DNA of 64,000 nucleotides from RI-153 sp963721725 (GTDB lineage Bacteria; Chloroflexota; Anaerolineae; Caldilineales; Caldilineaceae): NCBI GenBank assembly GCA_963721725.1, contig CAVRLX010000014.1, positions 62,001 to 126,000 of the forward strand, given 5' to 3'. Below are positions 25,857 to 36,193 of this stretch, one piece after another; position 1 is the first letter of the stretch, and every line of letters begins with the position of its first letter. Below the pieces are notes generated by a model. It did not search any database, had not been told where the DNA came from, and was given only the letters and a program-made list of their open reading frames with translations. A program made the position numbers and the translations under genes.

Positions 25857-27089
25857 TCAGTTGCGTCGCAGGGTCAAGAGGTGTCGCCATTCAAGCGAGG
25901 TCGTGGAAAGCAGCGTATCGGCGCGGAAAAACTGGGCCGAGAGCAGGATCGCCCCATAGGTGGTCAGCGCCAGCAAGATGACGCCGAGGATGGGCTGCCA
26001 GAGGGGCACACTGGCGGCGGCGAGGCGAGCAATCATGGTGGGCGGCGCGGTCAGCGGAAAGAGGCTGAGGGCTACGGCCAGCGTGCCGTTGGGCGCTTCT
26101 ACGAGGAAGGCGTTGAGCCAGACCGGGATCATCAACGGCAAGAGCACAGCAAACGAAAACTGGTTGGCCTCACGCGAAGAGGGAGCCAGCGCGCCCAGCG
26201 CGCCCAGCAGCGATGCATAGAGAAAATAGCCCAAAATGGCATAGAGTAGCGCCCAGCTCATAAAAAATGGGGGCAGTTGCAGCGTGCCCACCATCTGTAA
26301 AATAGACGTGCCTTGGGTAAAAAAGAATCCACCAGCCCCCAGCCACAACACCATTTGCAACAGGGCCACTACGCTTAGCCCCAAAATCTTCCCCAGCATC
26401 AACTGACGCGGGCGCAGGCTCAATAGCAGAATTTCTGCTGTGCGGTTTTCCTTCTCGCGTGAGACGCTGCGCAGCATGTAGCCGCTGCTCATGACCAAAA
26501 TAAAGAAGAGCACCATGACAGAGGCGATTGGCAAGATCGCCGCCAGCGGGCTGGCGTTGGCATCGGCAGCCGTGGAAGGCGTCAACGCGCGTTCGGCGAC
26601 ACGGGGCAAGGGATTGCGGATCAAGGCCGCGCGGTTGGCATCCCCCACCAGGTTAAAGGTGAGCACGGCTTCGATTACCTCGGCATGGGTATCGCCAAGT
26701 GGTTGAAACTCGCGCTGCACCAGGGTGATTGCACCGCTGGCAACATAGTCGGCGGCGATGATGAAATAGCTGCCAATCTCACCAGCCGCCAGCGCCTCGG
26801 CAGCGCTGTCTGCATCGGGGAAAGCACGCAGCAGCCCATCGGATAGGCCAACGGGCATGGTTTGGATGATGCCTGCGTAATCGACATAGCCCAGAGACTG
26901 TGGTTGTGTGGAGTTTTGGGCCAGGCTGGAAATCAGATTCTCGGCTTGGCTGGAGCCGCCCGCCAGGAATTGCCCCCCTGTGGTGAGGAGCATGATAAAG
27001 GCCGGAAAGAGCACAGTCAGCGCCCAGAATGAACGTTTGCCCAACAACGACCAAATTTCAAAGCGGGCAACGATTAACGTGGTTTTCAT
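25857..27089 (-). CDS. ABC-2 type transporter permease (NatB-like)
   Basis: The 410-residue protein starts at 27089 after CGGAG with MKTTLIVARFEIWSLLGKRS, followed by a first membrane helix, a large external loop of about 150 residues (SLAQNSTQPQ to TPSTAADANA), and about five further helices (ILPIASVMVLFFILVMSSGY, MVLWLGAGGFFF). The REKENRTAEILLLSLRP motif after the second helix is characteristic of NatB-type exporters. It follows a similar permease and an ATPase on the same strand, so the three genes form one exporter for a hydrophobic or ionic substrate. Substrate unknown. Confidence 0.8.
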   Translation of the reverse strand: MKTTLIVARFEIWSLLGKRSFWALTVLFPAFIMLLTTGGQFLAGGSSQAENLISSLAQNSTQPQSLGYVDYAGIIQTMPVGLSDGLLRAFPDADSAAEALAAGEIGSYFIIAADYVASGAITLVQREFQPLGDTHAEVIEAVLTFNLVGDANRAALIRNPLPRVAERALTPSTAADANASPLAAILPIASVMVLFFILVMSSGYMLRSVSREKENRTAEILLLSLRPRQLMLGKILGLSVVALLQMVLWLGAGGFFFTQGTSILQMVGTLQLPPFFMSWALLYAILGYFLYASLLGALGALAPSSREANQFSFAVLLPLMIPVWLNAFLVEAPNGTLAVALSLFPLTAPPTMIARLAAASVPLWQPILGVILLALTTYGAILLSAQFFRADTLLSTTSLEWRHLLTLRRN

Positions 27090-27143
27090 GGTGACTCCGT
27101 GAAATTGGTGCGGTGTAGGGTTGAAAATTCGCACCCGGCAACC

Positions 27144-28337
27144 CTATCGGCGCACATCCAGCGCCGCCAACACCCGGCGCGGCGAGAGCGGCTGCCCATA
27201 TTCCAACATGCCGATGCGGAAGACACGCACCGCCAGCCAGATGCTGAGCAGTGCGGTCAGCCACACGATGCCCAGGCTGACAAGCAGTTGCCAAAGTGGA
27301 ACACTGCCAAAGGCCCAGCGCATGACCACGGTGATGAGTGATGTGGTGGGGAAGAAGGTGAACCCCAGGGCAATGGGGCTGTTAGGCGCTTCGATGATCA
27401 CAGGCAAGACGAAGAAAGGGGCGACAAAGAGCAGGTTGAGCACGCCGGCGACCTGTTGGCCCTGGCGCGCATCGGTGACAGCGCTGCCAATTGCCGTCAT
27501 CAGCCCGGCCAGCAATACATAGGAGGGCAGAAAGAAAAGGCCGGTGATGCCCAGGATCGTCCAGGGGACGGCGGCTCCTTGCAGCGCATCCCAAAAGCGG
27601 CTGCCCACACCGATGCCCACGGCAATAGCGCCCATCCAAATGGCAAGTTGGCTCAGTGCCAGTGCCATTAACCCCACGGCCTTGCCGCCAATCAGATCAA
27701 AGGGGCGCAGCGAGGTCAGCAACATTTCCATCGTGCGATTCTCTTTTTCGTCGGTCACCACTTGCAGCAGATAGCCCGACGAGGTCATCGCCGCAAAGAT
27801 GAAAAGCATCGCCGTCGCAAAAGGAATGATAAAGTCGAGGGGGTTGCGATCCGCCATCGTGCGCGAGCCATCGGCGGCGCGCACAGAGAGATCGGCACCA
27901 GCCAGCACACGGGCTTGGGTATCGGCGGGCAGATCCGCCGCCAGGGCAGCGCGCAGGACGCGTTCAAAGTCCCGTTGCGCCTGCCGACCTGGGGCTTCGT
28001 CTTTATAGATCAGGCGGGCGGTGTGGCCCTGGAGATAGTCGGCGGGCAACAGATAGAAAGCATGGATTTCGTCGGCATTCAACGCCTGTCGGGCGCTGGC
28101 TTCGTCGGGGAAGGCACGCAGAGGGGTTTCCAGATCCGCCCAGGGCGACGCCGTTTGCAACAAACCGCTCTCATCCACATAGCCCAGCGCATCACCGTCG
28201 TTACGGCTCGCCGTCCAGATCCCCACGCCAATTAGGCAGGCAATCAACAGCGGGAAGCCGACGAGGGAGAGCACAAACGAACGGCGCAGTGCCAGCCGCG
28301 TGTATTCGTGGCGGGCCATTAGCCAGAAATTACGCAT
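27144..28337 (-). CDS. ABC-2 type transporter permease (NatB-like)
   Basis: The 397-residue protein starts at 28337, after GAGGAGATC, with MRNFWLMARHEYTRLALRRS. Like its downstream neighbour it has one N-terminal helix, an external domain and about five C-terminal helices. It also shares the TDEKENRTMEMLLTSLRPFD motif after the second helix, suggesting gene duplication. The start overlaps the end of the ATPase gene by 8 bp, indicating translational coupling. The two permeases probably form a heterodimer. Confidence 0.8.
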   Translation of the reverse strand: MRNFWLMARHEYTRLALRRSFVLSLVGFPLLIACLIGVGIWTASRNDGDALGYVDESGLLQTASPWADLETPLRAFPDEASARQALNADEIHAFYLLPADYLQGHTARLIYKDEAPGRQAQRDFERVLRAALAADLPADTQARVLAGADLSVRAADGSRTMADRNPLDFIIPFATAMLFIFAAMTSSGYLLQVVTDEKENRTMEMLLTSLRPFDLIGGKAVGLMALALSQLAIWMGAIAVGIGVGSRFWDALQGAAVPWTILGITGLFFLPSYVLLAGLMTAIGSAVTDARQGQQVAGVLNLLFVAPFFVLPVIIEAPNSPIALGFTFFPTTSLITVVMRWAFGSVPLWQLLVSLGIVWLTALLSIWLAVRVFRIGMLEYGQPLSPRRVLAALDVRR

Positions 28338-29253
28338 GGTCGATCTCCTCGCCGCTCTGTTGCACTGTCTGCACGAAGATATCTTCCAGCGATGGCTCGC
28401 TGATCTCAAAGCGTTCGATGATCACATCGTCACGGGCAGCCAGGGCGCGGAAAATCTCTTGGGGGCTGGTCCCTGGTTGCAGGCTAATCTGCCAGTTGCC
28501 GTTCTCGCGGTGGATGTGCAGCGTACCGGGCAGATTCTCGAAATCGCCACGGCCTTGCAACGTCACGGCATTGCCCGCAAAGTTGCGCTTGATCTCGCTG
28601 ACTTTGCCATAAAGCACGCTGCGCCCGCGGTTGATCAACACAATGCGGTTGCACAGTTCTTCCACTTGGTGCATCTGGTGGTTGGACATAATGATGGTTT
28701 TGCCCGCAGCGGCCTGCTCTTCCAGAATGTCTTTGACCAGCCGCGTGTTGACTGGATCGAGGCCAGAAAAGGGTTCGTCCACCACAATCAGTTCGGGATC
28801 ATGTAAAAAGGTGGCAATAAGCTGGGCCTTTTGCTGCATGCCTTTGCTCAGATCCTGAATTTTCTTGGTGCGATGCTCGGCCAGATCGAGCCGTTCCAGC
28901 CAGGGTTCCAAACGGGCGCGCACCGTGTCGGCGTCCAGCCCTTTCAGCGTTGCCATGAAGATCAGCACACGTTCGAGCTTTTCGTCTTTATAGAGGCCGC
29001 GCTCTTCGGGCATATAGCCGATGCGCCGCTTTTTCTCTTCGGTGAGCGGCCCGCCCCACAGCGCCACGCTGCCCGCGTCCGGCTTAAAAATGTCCAGCAT
29101 CATACGGATGCTGGTGGTTTTGCCGGCGCCGTTGGGGCCGAGCATGCCGAAGATCTCGCCGGGGAAGACCTCGAACGAGACATCGCGGACGGCTTCGACT
29201 TTGCCAAAGCGCTTTTGCAGGTGGGCCACCGAGACGGTGGGTTGGTCAGCCAT
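28330..29253 (-). CDS. ABC transporter ATP-binding protein (NatA-like)
   Basis: The 307-residue protein starts at ATG 29253 after GGGAG. Walker A is MLGPNGAGKTTSIRMML, the signature QDLSKGMQQKAQLIA is a variant of LSGGQ, Walker B is LIVVDEPFSGLDP, and the switch His lies in IIMSNHQMHQVEE. A C-terminal extension of about 85 residues (RNFAGNAVTLQGRGDFENL ... EPSLEDIFVQTV) is typical of NatA/CcmA-type ATPases. It energises the two permeases encoded directly downstream. Together they resemble Na+ or drug exporters of the NatAB type; the real cargo is unknown. Confidence 0.85.
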   Translation of the reverse strand: MADQPTVSVAHLQKRFGKVEAVRDVSFEVFPGEIFGMLGPNGAGKTTSIRMMLDIFKPDAGSVALWGGPLTEEKKRRIGYMPEERGLYKDEKLERVLIFMATLKGLDADTVRARLEPWLERLDLAEHRTKKIQDLSKGMQQKAQLIATFLHDPELIVVDEPFSGLDPVNTRLVKDILEEQAAAGKTIIMSNHQMHQVEELCNRIVLINRGRSVLYGKVSEIKRNFAGNAVTLQGRGDFENLPGTLHIHRENGNWQISLQPGTSPQEIFRALAARDDVIIERFEISEPSLEDIFVQTVQQSGEEIDHA

Positions 29254-29320
29254 CAATTGCTCCCTACTGAATCAGAATAAAGAGTAAGAAGTAAGGAGTA
29301 GGTTAGACTTGTTCTACTTT

Positions 29321-31670
29321 TTACTCTATGCGCACAAACGTATACTCCACCGCGCCCAGGCCGAGAACGACCACCGGCGCGCCCGCTTCGTCCATTTTCA
29401 GCGTCATCGGCAGCCCGGCCAGCGGCATATCGAAGAGTATGTATTCGTTCTCCTCGGCATCTTCGCCCACGTTGGCGCGGAGCATGGATTGAAAGTCACC
29501 GGCATCCAAAAGGAACGTGCCATCATCCACTAGCCGCAGGGTCATCTCGCCCAGGGCAGGTTCGCTGTATGTGCCCAAGTAGGCTTCCACGGCGGCGGGA
29601 TCGACCGCGGCCAGATCATCTACGGCTTCGGCGATGGCCTCGGCGGCAGTCTCCACAGCAAAGTTAACCTGTGTATCGATCTCGGATTCTTGGGCATAGA
29701 CCAATTCCAACAGACGCACACGCACCGCTTCGTTGAACAGATTGGTGGCGCGGCCATTGGTTAACACGCTAATGCCGATCCCGGCGTCGGGCAAAAAGGC
29801 CAGATCCGACGTGAAGCCAAAGGTGTTGCCGCCGTGATGAAAGAGGGGCAGCCCTTTGTACTCGTCCACGATCCAGCCTAGACCATAGCTGCTGTCGGCG
29901 CTGATGGCAACTTGTGGCTGCCAGGTTTCGCCCAGATTCTCGGCAGAGACCACGCGTGTGCCGTCCGGGGCGACGCCTTCGTTCAACTCGGTGATCAGAT
30001 AGCGGGCCATGTCGTTGACCGTGGACCAATGCGCGCCGGCCGGAGCGACGGGAATTAGTAACTTTTCCATCGCCAACGGGATGGGATAGAACTTGCCCAA
30101 CAGATCGCTGCCATAGGGCATGGCGTAATCGCCGCGCGCCACCACATCTTCAAAGGAAAGCGTGGTGTTCTCCATGCCAATTGGAGCAAGGATGCGGCTC
30201 TGTAACGAATGGGCGTAGGCAGCGGCCAGGTTGCCCCATTCGCCGCCATCCACGGCTGCGGCAGCGTAGCCAGCCGTCGCCACCATCTGGTTGCTGTATT
30301 GGAAGGCTTCGCCAAAAGCGGTGAAGAATTCATAGCTTTTCAATTCTTCCACCACATCCTCGGCGCGGAGGCTATCGGCATTGAAAACCAGTTCTAAGAT
30401 CGCGGCGCGGCACGCCGGTGCAGGCGCAGACCAGATTACGCAGGGTCAATGTTTCGGTTAATTCGGCATCGGCCACGGCGAACTGCGGCAGAATGTCAAT
30501 CACAGGCGTATCCCACGACATTAGCCCGGCATCCACCAGCGCGGCCATCAGCATGGTAGTCATAGTCTTGCCGGTGGAGCCGATCATAAAGTGCGTGTCG
30601 GCGGTGATAGGCGCGTCGTTGACGGGGCCACGACTGCCAAAGCCCACAGCATAGATCACAGCGCCGTTCTGCACAATTGCCACCGCCGCGCCGGGGATCT
30701 CCAACTGCGCCATCTTCTCCTCAATGTAGGCTTGCAACTCGGCCAACATTTCGTCGTCAATCGGCAGCGCTGCCACGCCAGTCAGGTCGTCCTCTTCCAG
30801 ATCGGTAATTTTGAAGCCAGTGGCGATGATCTGGATCTGGGCGTTGCGCCGCTGGATCGTGGGGATGTCGCCCTGGTAGATCTGCACGTAGATCACGCCG
30901 TTGTAGCGCGCGCCCAATGCCTGGGTGAAGATCTGCTCTTCGCTCAACTTGTAGTTGACCAACACAATCTCCTCTAAACCGTCCGAGGGTGGAGGCGTGA
31001 GGGTATTTTCCACGTCACCGGCAAAGTTGGGATCGACAATCGCCCAGGCGGCATCAATGGCGGCGCGGGGATCCTCACCGGGCAGGGCCAGCAAATAGGC
31101 GCGCAACTGGCCTTCGGGCGCACGCAGCGCCACATAGCCTTCGTTTTCTTCGACAGTCCAATTGGTGGGAACCGGCACGCTAAAGAGACCGTCGAGCGAG
31201 GTGTAGCTGTCGGCGCTCTCTTCGGCCACCTCGGCCACGGCAGCCGCCTCCACAGCCGTCAGTTGGAATCTGCCCTCAATCCCCGATTGTAAAAAGCGGC
31301 CGGAAATTATGCCAGCGTCCAGCGTGCCTTCAAAGACAGCCAGTTGCAGCCCTCCCAGCATTTCAAAGCGCACAGCGGGCAGCTCAAAGGTGATGTTATT
31401 GAGCGGGATGCCGGTTGCACCTTGTTGCGGGATGTCAATCGTGCCGAGCAGGGTTTCGGCTTCGCGGCTGAAATTGACCACAATCTGCAAGTCGGATCCC
31501 AGCACCGAGATCGCGCCTTCCCAGCGACCGGGCAGATCAGTGCGTTCGACGTCTGCAGTGACGGGGATATCGGCACTGGGGGCCAGCGGCGCGGCCATCG
31601 GCATGGGCAAAGTACAGCCCGATACGACTAAAGTCAGGGCTAGAAAGAGTATGGAAAGATGGTGCTTCAT
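29321..31670 (-). CDS. Serine hydrolase (beta-lactamase class C-like) lipoprotein, one frameshift
   Basis: The ATG at 31670 follows AAAGGAGAA. A signal peptide with lipobox LVVSGCTL precedes an N-terminal beta domain (residues about 50-280). The catalytic domain then shows SxxK in MIGSTGKTMT, YSN in FQYSNQMVATA and a HxG-type FHHGGNTFGF, the complete set for penicillin-binding/esterase family proteins. A C-terminal beta domain (ALGEMTLRLVDDGTFLLDAG) follows. The frame is broken near 30397 by one extra base (the first frame ends DLRTGFQCR; the true sense ELVFNADSLRAEDVVEE continues in the next). The restored protein has about 782 residues. It acts outside the membrane, as an esterase, D-aminopeptidase or transpeptidase; which one is unclear. 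Confidence 0.75.
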
Positions 31671-31712
31671 GGAGTTCTCCTTTAGCAAGGTGAAAGAGAC
31701 AATCAAACTCTT

Positions 31713-31774
31713 GTCACCGCGGAGGACGCGGAGACCTCAGAAAACTCTGTGATCTCCGCGTCCTCCGCGGTGAC
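31713..31774. repeat. 22-bp perfect inverted repeat (CCGCGGAGGACGCGG word)
   Basis: The 22-nt arms GTCACCGCGGAGGACGCGGA.. (31713-31734) and its exact complement (31753-31774) flank an 18-nt loop. It stands between the serine hydrolase start and the end of the small membrane protein gene on the same strand, so a terminator role is likely. Confidence 0.6.
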
Positions 31775-31785
31775 TTTCTCTCCAT

Positions 31786-31989
31786 TTAGAAGCGGAAACT
31801 GAACCAATCCGTACCCGCAAAGGTCGAGCAAGCCAACACCACAAAGATCACGAGCAGAATCACGCCGCAGCCAATGCCGCTACAGCCGCCGCGCCCAAAT
31901 CCAACTTTGCCTTGCAACCAATCAAAGATCCAATTCAGGGCCAGCATGCGCAAAATGCCGCCTAGACAGCCAGGACGATCATCGTTCAT
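31786..31989 (-). CDS. Small single-pass membrane protein
   Basis: The 67-residue product from ATG 31989 (preceded by AAAGGAA) reads MNDDRPGCLGGILRMLALNW, then a Gly-rich GFGRGGCSGIGCGVI and a hydrophobic helix ILLVIFVVLACSTFA. The gene is bounded by hairpins on both sides and codon use looks like its neighbours. No family is recognised. The cysteines and glycine-rich patch may mediate membrane oligomerisation. Moderately confident that it is expressed. Confidence 0.5.
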   Translation of the reverse strand: MNDDRPGCLGGILRMLALNWIFDWLQGKVGFGRGGCSGIGCGVILLVIFVVLACSTFAGTDWFSFRF

Positions 31990-32107
31990 CGGGGGAGTTC
32001 CTTTCAAAATAATTAGAGATTAGGCGATTGGGAGAGTAGATAATTAGATTAAGTCACTCACCGACTCTCCTCAGTTCTATACATCGCTCATTGTACACAC
32101 CCCACAT

Positions 32108-32150
32108 CACGCAATACGGAATACGCAATACGGAATATGCAACACGCGCT
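32108..32150. repeat. Short word repeat (ACGCAATACGGAAT type)
   Basis: ACGCAATACGGAAT recurs in tandem with variations (CGCAATACGGAATACGCAAT...). The words match the arms of the 349-393 hairpin. Here only one strand of the fold is present, so it may be a broken hairpin copy. Confidence 0.4.
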
Positions 32151-32155
32151 ACGTT

Positions 32156-35100
32156 TTATTCATAGCGTAGCGCCTCGGCAGGGTAGATGCGCGAGGCCTG
32201 CCAGGCGGGCAGAATCGTCATTAGCAGAGCAAACAGATAGGCCGCCAATAACATGCCGCCAATCGACAGCCAGGGAATCGGAAAGCTCGTCTCGGTGACG
32301 ATGGCGTAGAATTGCCCGATCATCTTGTCGCCCAGGACAAGACCCGTGGCCGCTCCCACCAAGATACCGGTGAGGGCAATAAAGCTGGATTCTAGCACAA
32401 ACGAGAGGGCCACCATGCCGGGTTGATAGCCAATCGCCCGTAACATGCCGATTTGCTGGCGGCGCTCCACCACGGCACGGCTGCTGACCACACCGAGCGC
32501 TGCGATGCCCACCAGCAAGCCCAGCGCCAAGAAGCCCTGGAAGAGTTGCAAAATACCCCGGGTAATCGCCTGCCCGGCGGCGAACTGTTCGTCCACCAGC
32601 GTAGCGTTGAAGCCGCTGCTCAGCAGAGAGCGCTCCAACGCCTGCGCCGTGGCGTGTACATCGGCCCCAGCGGCTGTCTTGACATAGAAGGATTGTGGAT
32701 TGACCGGCTGCCCATTCAGTACATCCAAGAGCAGGCGGTTGACCTGAATGGAGCCGCCCGCCAGGGTTTCGTCGCTCTCCAACACGCCGATGATCTGTAC
32801 TGTGCGCGTCACCGCGCCCGTAATCGTGTTTTCGAAGCGGACATCCATAGAAATCGGGGGCAACGTTTCGCCCGCCACCAAGCTAAACCCGCGCAACTGC
32901 AAGCGACGTCGATCAAAGTCATCGTCAAACCGCATTTCCTCAGAATCTTCATCAGATCCGCCCATGAAGTGTTCCGGGCGATCTGCCACCCGTTGTGCCA
33001 CCACCACGGCCACATCGTCCCGTTCGCCCAGCGCCTGCCAGATCTCGGCATCGCTGGCATAGCCCGCGGCGCGCATCTGGAAGGGGTAGACGCCCGCGGC
33101 TTGTTGTGTGTACCCGGCGTCAACGCCAGTGAGATTGGCGTTGGACCAGCCGCCGCTTGTCGGCGCAGTCTGGCGCGCTTCGGCACTAAGCGACGAGACC
33201 GATCCCATCACAGCCACAGCATCCACGGGGAAATCAGGACGCGCCGCGGCCTCTGCACTCAGATCGCTCACAGGATCAAAAAAGCTGAGCAACCCAGGCG
33301 AAATCGTAATCTCAAAGCCCGCCGTGCTTTCCGCGCTGGGTGTAGTGGCAATCTCCGTGGCTTGAATGACCACGCTCATTACTGTTACCGTCGTGATCAC
33401 CATGGCAAAGAGCAGCATGGTCACGCCGGTGCGGAAGCGGGCGCTAAGCGGCCAGGCAATCGCCGTCTTGAGTACTGGGGTCAGTGTACGGCTGCCGCCC
33501 AACAGTCGGCTTGCCACGCCAGCGATGCTGTCGGCGTTGAACATCACAACCAGAATCGCGCCCAAGATGATGAATGGACCACTGAGCGCAAACGAGAGCA
33601 GCAAATAGGCCGGGTTCTGCTGAAAGAGCGCATTCAGAGGATCGGTTAACGTTGGCCACGGCACGGCCCACAGCACCAGCAGCCCCACCCCAATCACCGA
33701 GTAGACCAGCCGCTGCACGGCATTGCGATTCATACGCGTGCGGCCAAGAATCTGCCCGATGATCCGAATGCCGCCCACCAGCGCCAACGTCGCACCCACC
33801 AGCGTCACCGTCTGGCCCTGTTCCTGGCCGAGCCAGAGCAGATAGCCGCCCAGCGCCAACAGAATTGGACCCACCGACCAGCGCAACAAGCGCCGGGACC
33901 AAGACACACGCTGCGCGCCTTCACGGTCCGGCAGATCGCGGATAGCGGCCACAATGTTCAACCGGCTCACCTGAATAGAGGCAATCGTAACCACAAAGAA
34001 GGTAAGCAGCACGCCCAGGCAATAGCCGATGATCAGCGAGGTGGGGGCCACCGCCCAGCGCAGTTGAAAGAGTTGGCTACGGTCCGCCACCTGCTGGCTA
34101 ATGGTTTGAAAGAGACCCCCCAGCGATCCTATCATGGCATAGGAGACGAGCAGCCCCAGCCCCAGCCCCACCAACGCCGCCGCCAGATCATAGACCATGC
34201 CTTCGGTGACAAACATCTGCACCAGATGGCCGCGTTGCATGCCCACGGCACGGGCGATGCCCAGTTCGGCGCGGCGTTCGGCAGCCAACATGACGAAGAT
34301 CAGGAAGATCAGCAGCACACCGGCGAAGATGGAAAATGTGCCAAAAATCGAGAAAATCGAGCCAAAGGCCACCCCGGCCAGATCGGCCCCGTTGACCACA
34401 AACTGTTTGCTCAGCGGCGAAAGCACGCTAAATTCATCCATGCCAGTCAGTGCTGCGCTTAATGCATCGGCATCAGCACGGGCCAGGGGCAGATCAAGCA
34501 GCCACGGACGCACCGCGCTACTTGCCAACGCCACGGCAATGGCTTCGTCGGCGGCTGGGCTATCCGCTGTCAGCGCCGCCGCCAAGCCATCTACCTCGGC
34601 ACGGAAGTTGCCAGAGGCCGTAAACCCCTCCACCAATTCGATAAGCACAGCCGGCGCGCCGTCCATTTCGGCGGCGATGGGGCTTTGGGCAATGGGCGCA
34701 CGTTTGGCGATGATCTCGGCCACGGCGGGCCGGCGCAGAATCGCCGCCGCGGCTGTCACTTGCTCGTCACTCAGCGCCAGCACGCGCAGCCGTTCGTCCA
34801 CCTGGGCGGTGAGCGCCATGCCCGCCATCTCGTCGCCCTGGTTGGAGATGAGAATATTGTTGACACGGTCAGGCATAAAGAGCAGTTGCTGAGCTTCGGA
34901 CACTGGCAGCATCACCACCGGCGTCAGCGCGCCCAGCGGGCCAGATTCTTCCACGATGGCGCGCACACGATAGGGCACGGGAATGGGGCCGATGAAGATT
35001 TCCAACAGATCGCCGGGCTTCGCATTAAGCTGATCTGCGCCCAGGCGGTTGAGATAGAGATCGCCCTGGCGCAGTTGCAGGCCATAGGGGGCCAGCGTGC

Positions 35101-36193
35101 CGTCCACCGTCTGGCCCAGCGTGTTGAGGTTGAGCGCGCCCAGCAAATCCTGGGTGCTGCCCAGGCCGGGGATGGTGAGACCCAGGCTTTGCAGCGTGGG
35201 CAGCGTAATCGGCGCGGCGGGGTCGATGTTCAACTGCGCCAATTGATCTGTGGTGATGCCCAGCGTCTCCAGGCTGATGACGCTGATACCTTGTTCGTCG
35301 AGAAAGGCGGTGTCGATGCCCAGATCGCGCAGGGTCGCCACGTCGAATTGGAGAGCGTCGAGGGTGAGCGTAGTGGCCTCGGTGGTGGTGAGCAGCGCGC
35401 CCACCGCGCCCACGGCCAGCGCCACTTCGGTGATGCCCACGCTTTCCAAGCCCACAGACCCGGCAGCATTGGAGATGGCGCTTTGAATGCCGCCAAAGAG
35501 ATCGGCTGCGCCGGCGAAGAGCGTACCCACGCCTGGTTGCAGATCGGCCATGCGCACGGGCGTGCCGTCGATGCTATGCAGCCCAAACTCTTCATCATAG
35601 GCGCTGTCCACGGCGAAGATAAAGCCCAGCGGCTCGCCCTGGCCGGTGTTAACGTTGCGCACAATCGTGGGGAAGAGAATCGACCCTGCCACGCCGTCAA
35701 TCAGCGGCTCATCTTTTGCCCGCTCGCGCAGCCGTTGATAACGGTCCATGGGGATGCCAGGCAACCCGTCTTGAAAGAGGGTGAGCAGGCTGGTGAAATC
35801 GCCTGTGCTCAGGTTTTGCAGCGTTTGCACCTCGCTACTCACCTGGCTATTTTCTGGGTCAAATTCACCATTTTCGGCCAAGCCAATCAGATCGTTGAGA
35901 AAGGCCGGCGAAATCACTTGATCGATCTGCCCATAGGCTTCCACCGCCTGGCGTTGGATCGAATAGTTGAGGGTGTCGCCAATGCTCAGCGCGCTGATAA
36001 TGATGGTAGTGCTCAGGGTGAGACCGATGACAATCAGGGCAGATTGGGTGGGGCGGCGCGGAATGTTGCGCAGTCCCAGCCGGGCCAGGATGGGTTGACG
36101 CAGGGCCATGAGCACAAGCCCCAGGATTACCAGCCCCACGGCCACGGCCAACGAAAGTGCCGTTGTATTAAGCCAGTTGGCGAGAAAGTCCAT
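32156..36193 (-). CDS. Large MacB/FtsX-type ABC permease
   Basis: From ATG 36193 (after GAGGAGA) the protein has 1345 residues, about twice the usual size for this family. Helices lie near residues 10-30 and 55-75, followed by an external domain of about 600 residues rich in short repeats (TLDALQFDVATLRDLGIDTA, GISVISLETLGITTDQLAQL). The first FtsX core follows (IFAGVLLIFLIFVMLAAERR, ELGIARAVGMQRGHL). More helices and a second external loop come next, and the last FtsX core contains VVERRQQIGMLRAIGYQPGM and ends PAWQASRIYPAEALRYE. Two FtsX domains on one chain indicate a self-sufficient permease. Its start overlaps the ATPase gene by 26 bp. Such pairs export lipoproteins or signals, or drive envelope remodelling; the substrate is unknown. 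Confidence 0.8.
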   Translation of the reverse strand: MDFLANWLNTTALSLAVAVGLVILGLVLMALRQPILARLGLRNIPRRPTQSALIVIGLTLSTTIIISALSIGDTLNYSIQRQAVEAYGQIDQVISPAFLNDLIGLAENGEFDPENSQVSSEVQTLQNLSTGDFTSLLTLFQDGLPGIPMDRYQRLRERAKDEPLIDGVAGSILFPTIVRNVNTGQGEPLGFIFAVDSAYDEEFGLHSIDGTPVRMADLQPGVGTLFAGAADLFGGIQSAISNAAGSVGLESVGITEVALAVGAVGALLTTTEATTLTLDALQFDVATLRDLGIDTAFLDEQGISVISLETLGITTDQLAQLNIDPAAPITLPTLQSLGLTIPGLGSTQDLLGALNLNTLGQTVDGTLAPYGLQLRQGDLYLNRLGADQLNAKPGDLLEIFIGPIPVPYRVRAIVEESGPLGALTPVVMLPVSEAQQLLFMPDRVNNILISNQGDEMAGMALTAQVDERLRVLALSDEQVTAAAAILRRPAVAEIIAKRAPIAQSPIAAEMDGAPAVLIELVEGFTASGNFRAEVDGLAAALTADSPAADEAIAVALASSAVRPWLLDLPLARADADALSAALTGMDEFSVLSPLSKQFVVNGADLAGVAFGSIFSIFGTFSIFAGVLLIFLIFVMLAAERRAELGIARAVGMQRGHLVQMFVTEGMVYDLAAALVGLGLGLLVSYAMIGSLGGLFQTISQQVADRSQLFQLRWAVAPTSLIIGYCLGVLLTFFVVTIASIQVSRLNIVAAIRDLPDREGAQRVSWSRRLLRWSVGPILLALGGYLLWLGQEQGQTVTLVGATLALVGGIRIIGQILGRTRMNRNAVQRLVYSVIGVGLLVLWAVPWPTLTDPLNALFQQNPAYLLLSFALSGPFIILGAILVVMFNADSIAGVASRLLGGSRTLTPVLKTAIAWPLSARFRTGVTMLLFAMVITTVTVMSVVIQATEIATTPSAESTAGFEITISPGLLSFFDPVSDLSAEAAARPDFPVDAVAVMGSVSSLSAEARQTAPTSGGWSNANLTGVDAGYTQQAAGVYPFQMRAAGYASDAEIWQALGERDDVAVVVAQRVADRPEHFMGGSDEDSEEMRFDDDFDRRRLQLRGFSLVAGETLPPISMDVRFENTITGAVTRTVQIIGVLESDETLAGGSIQVNRLLLDVLNGQPVNPQSFYVKTAAGADVHATAQALERSLLSSGFNATLVDEQFAAGQAITRGILQLFQGFLALGLLVGIAALGVVSSRAVVERRQQIGMLRAIGYQPGMVALSFVLESSFIALTGILVGAATGLVLGDKMIGQFYAIVTETSFPIPWLSIGGMLLAAYLFALLMTILPAWQASRIYPAEALRYE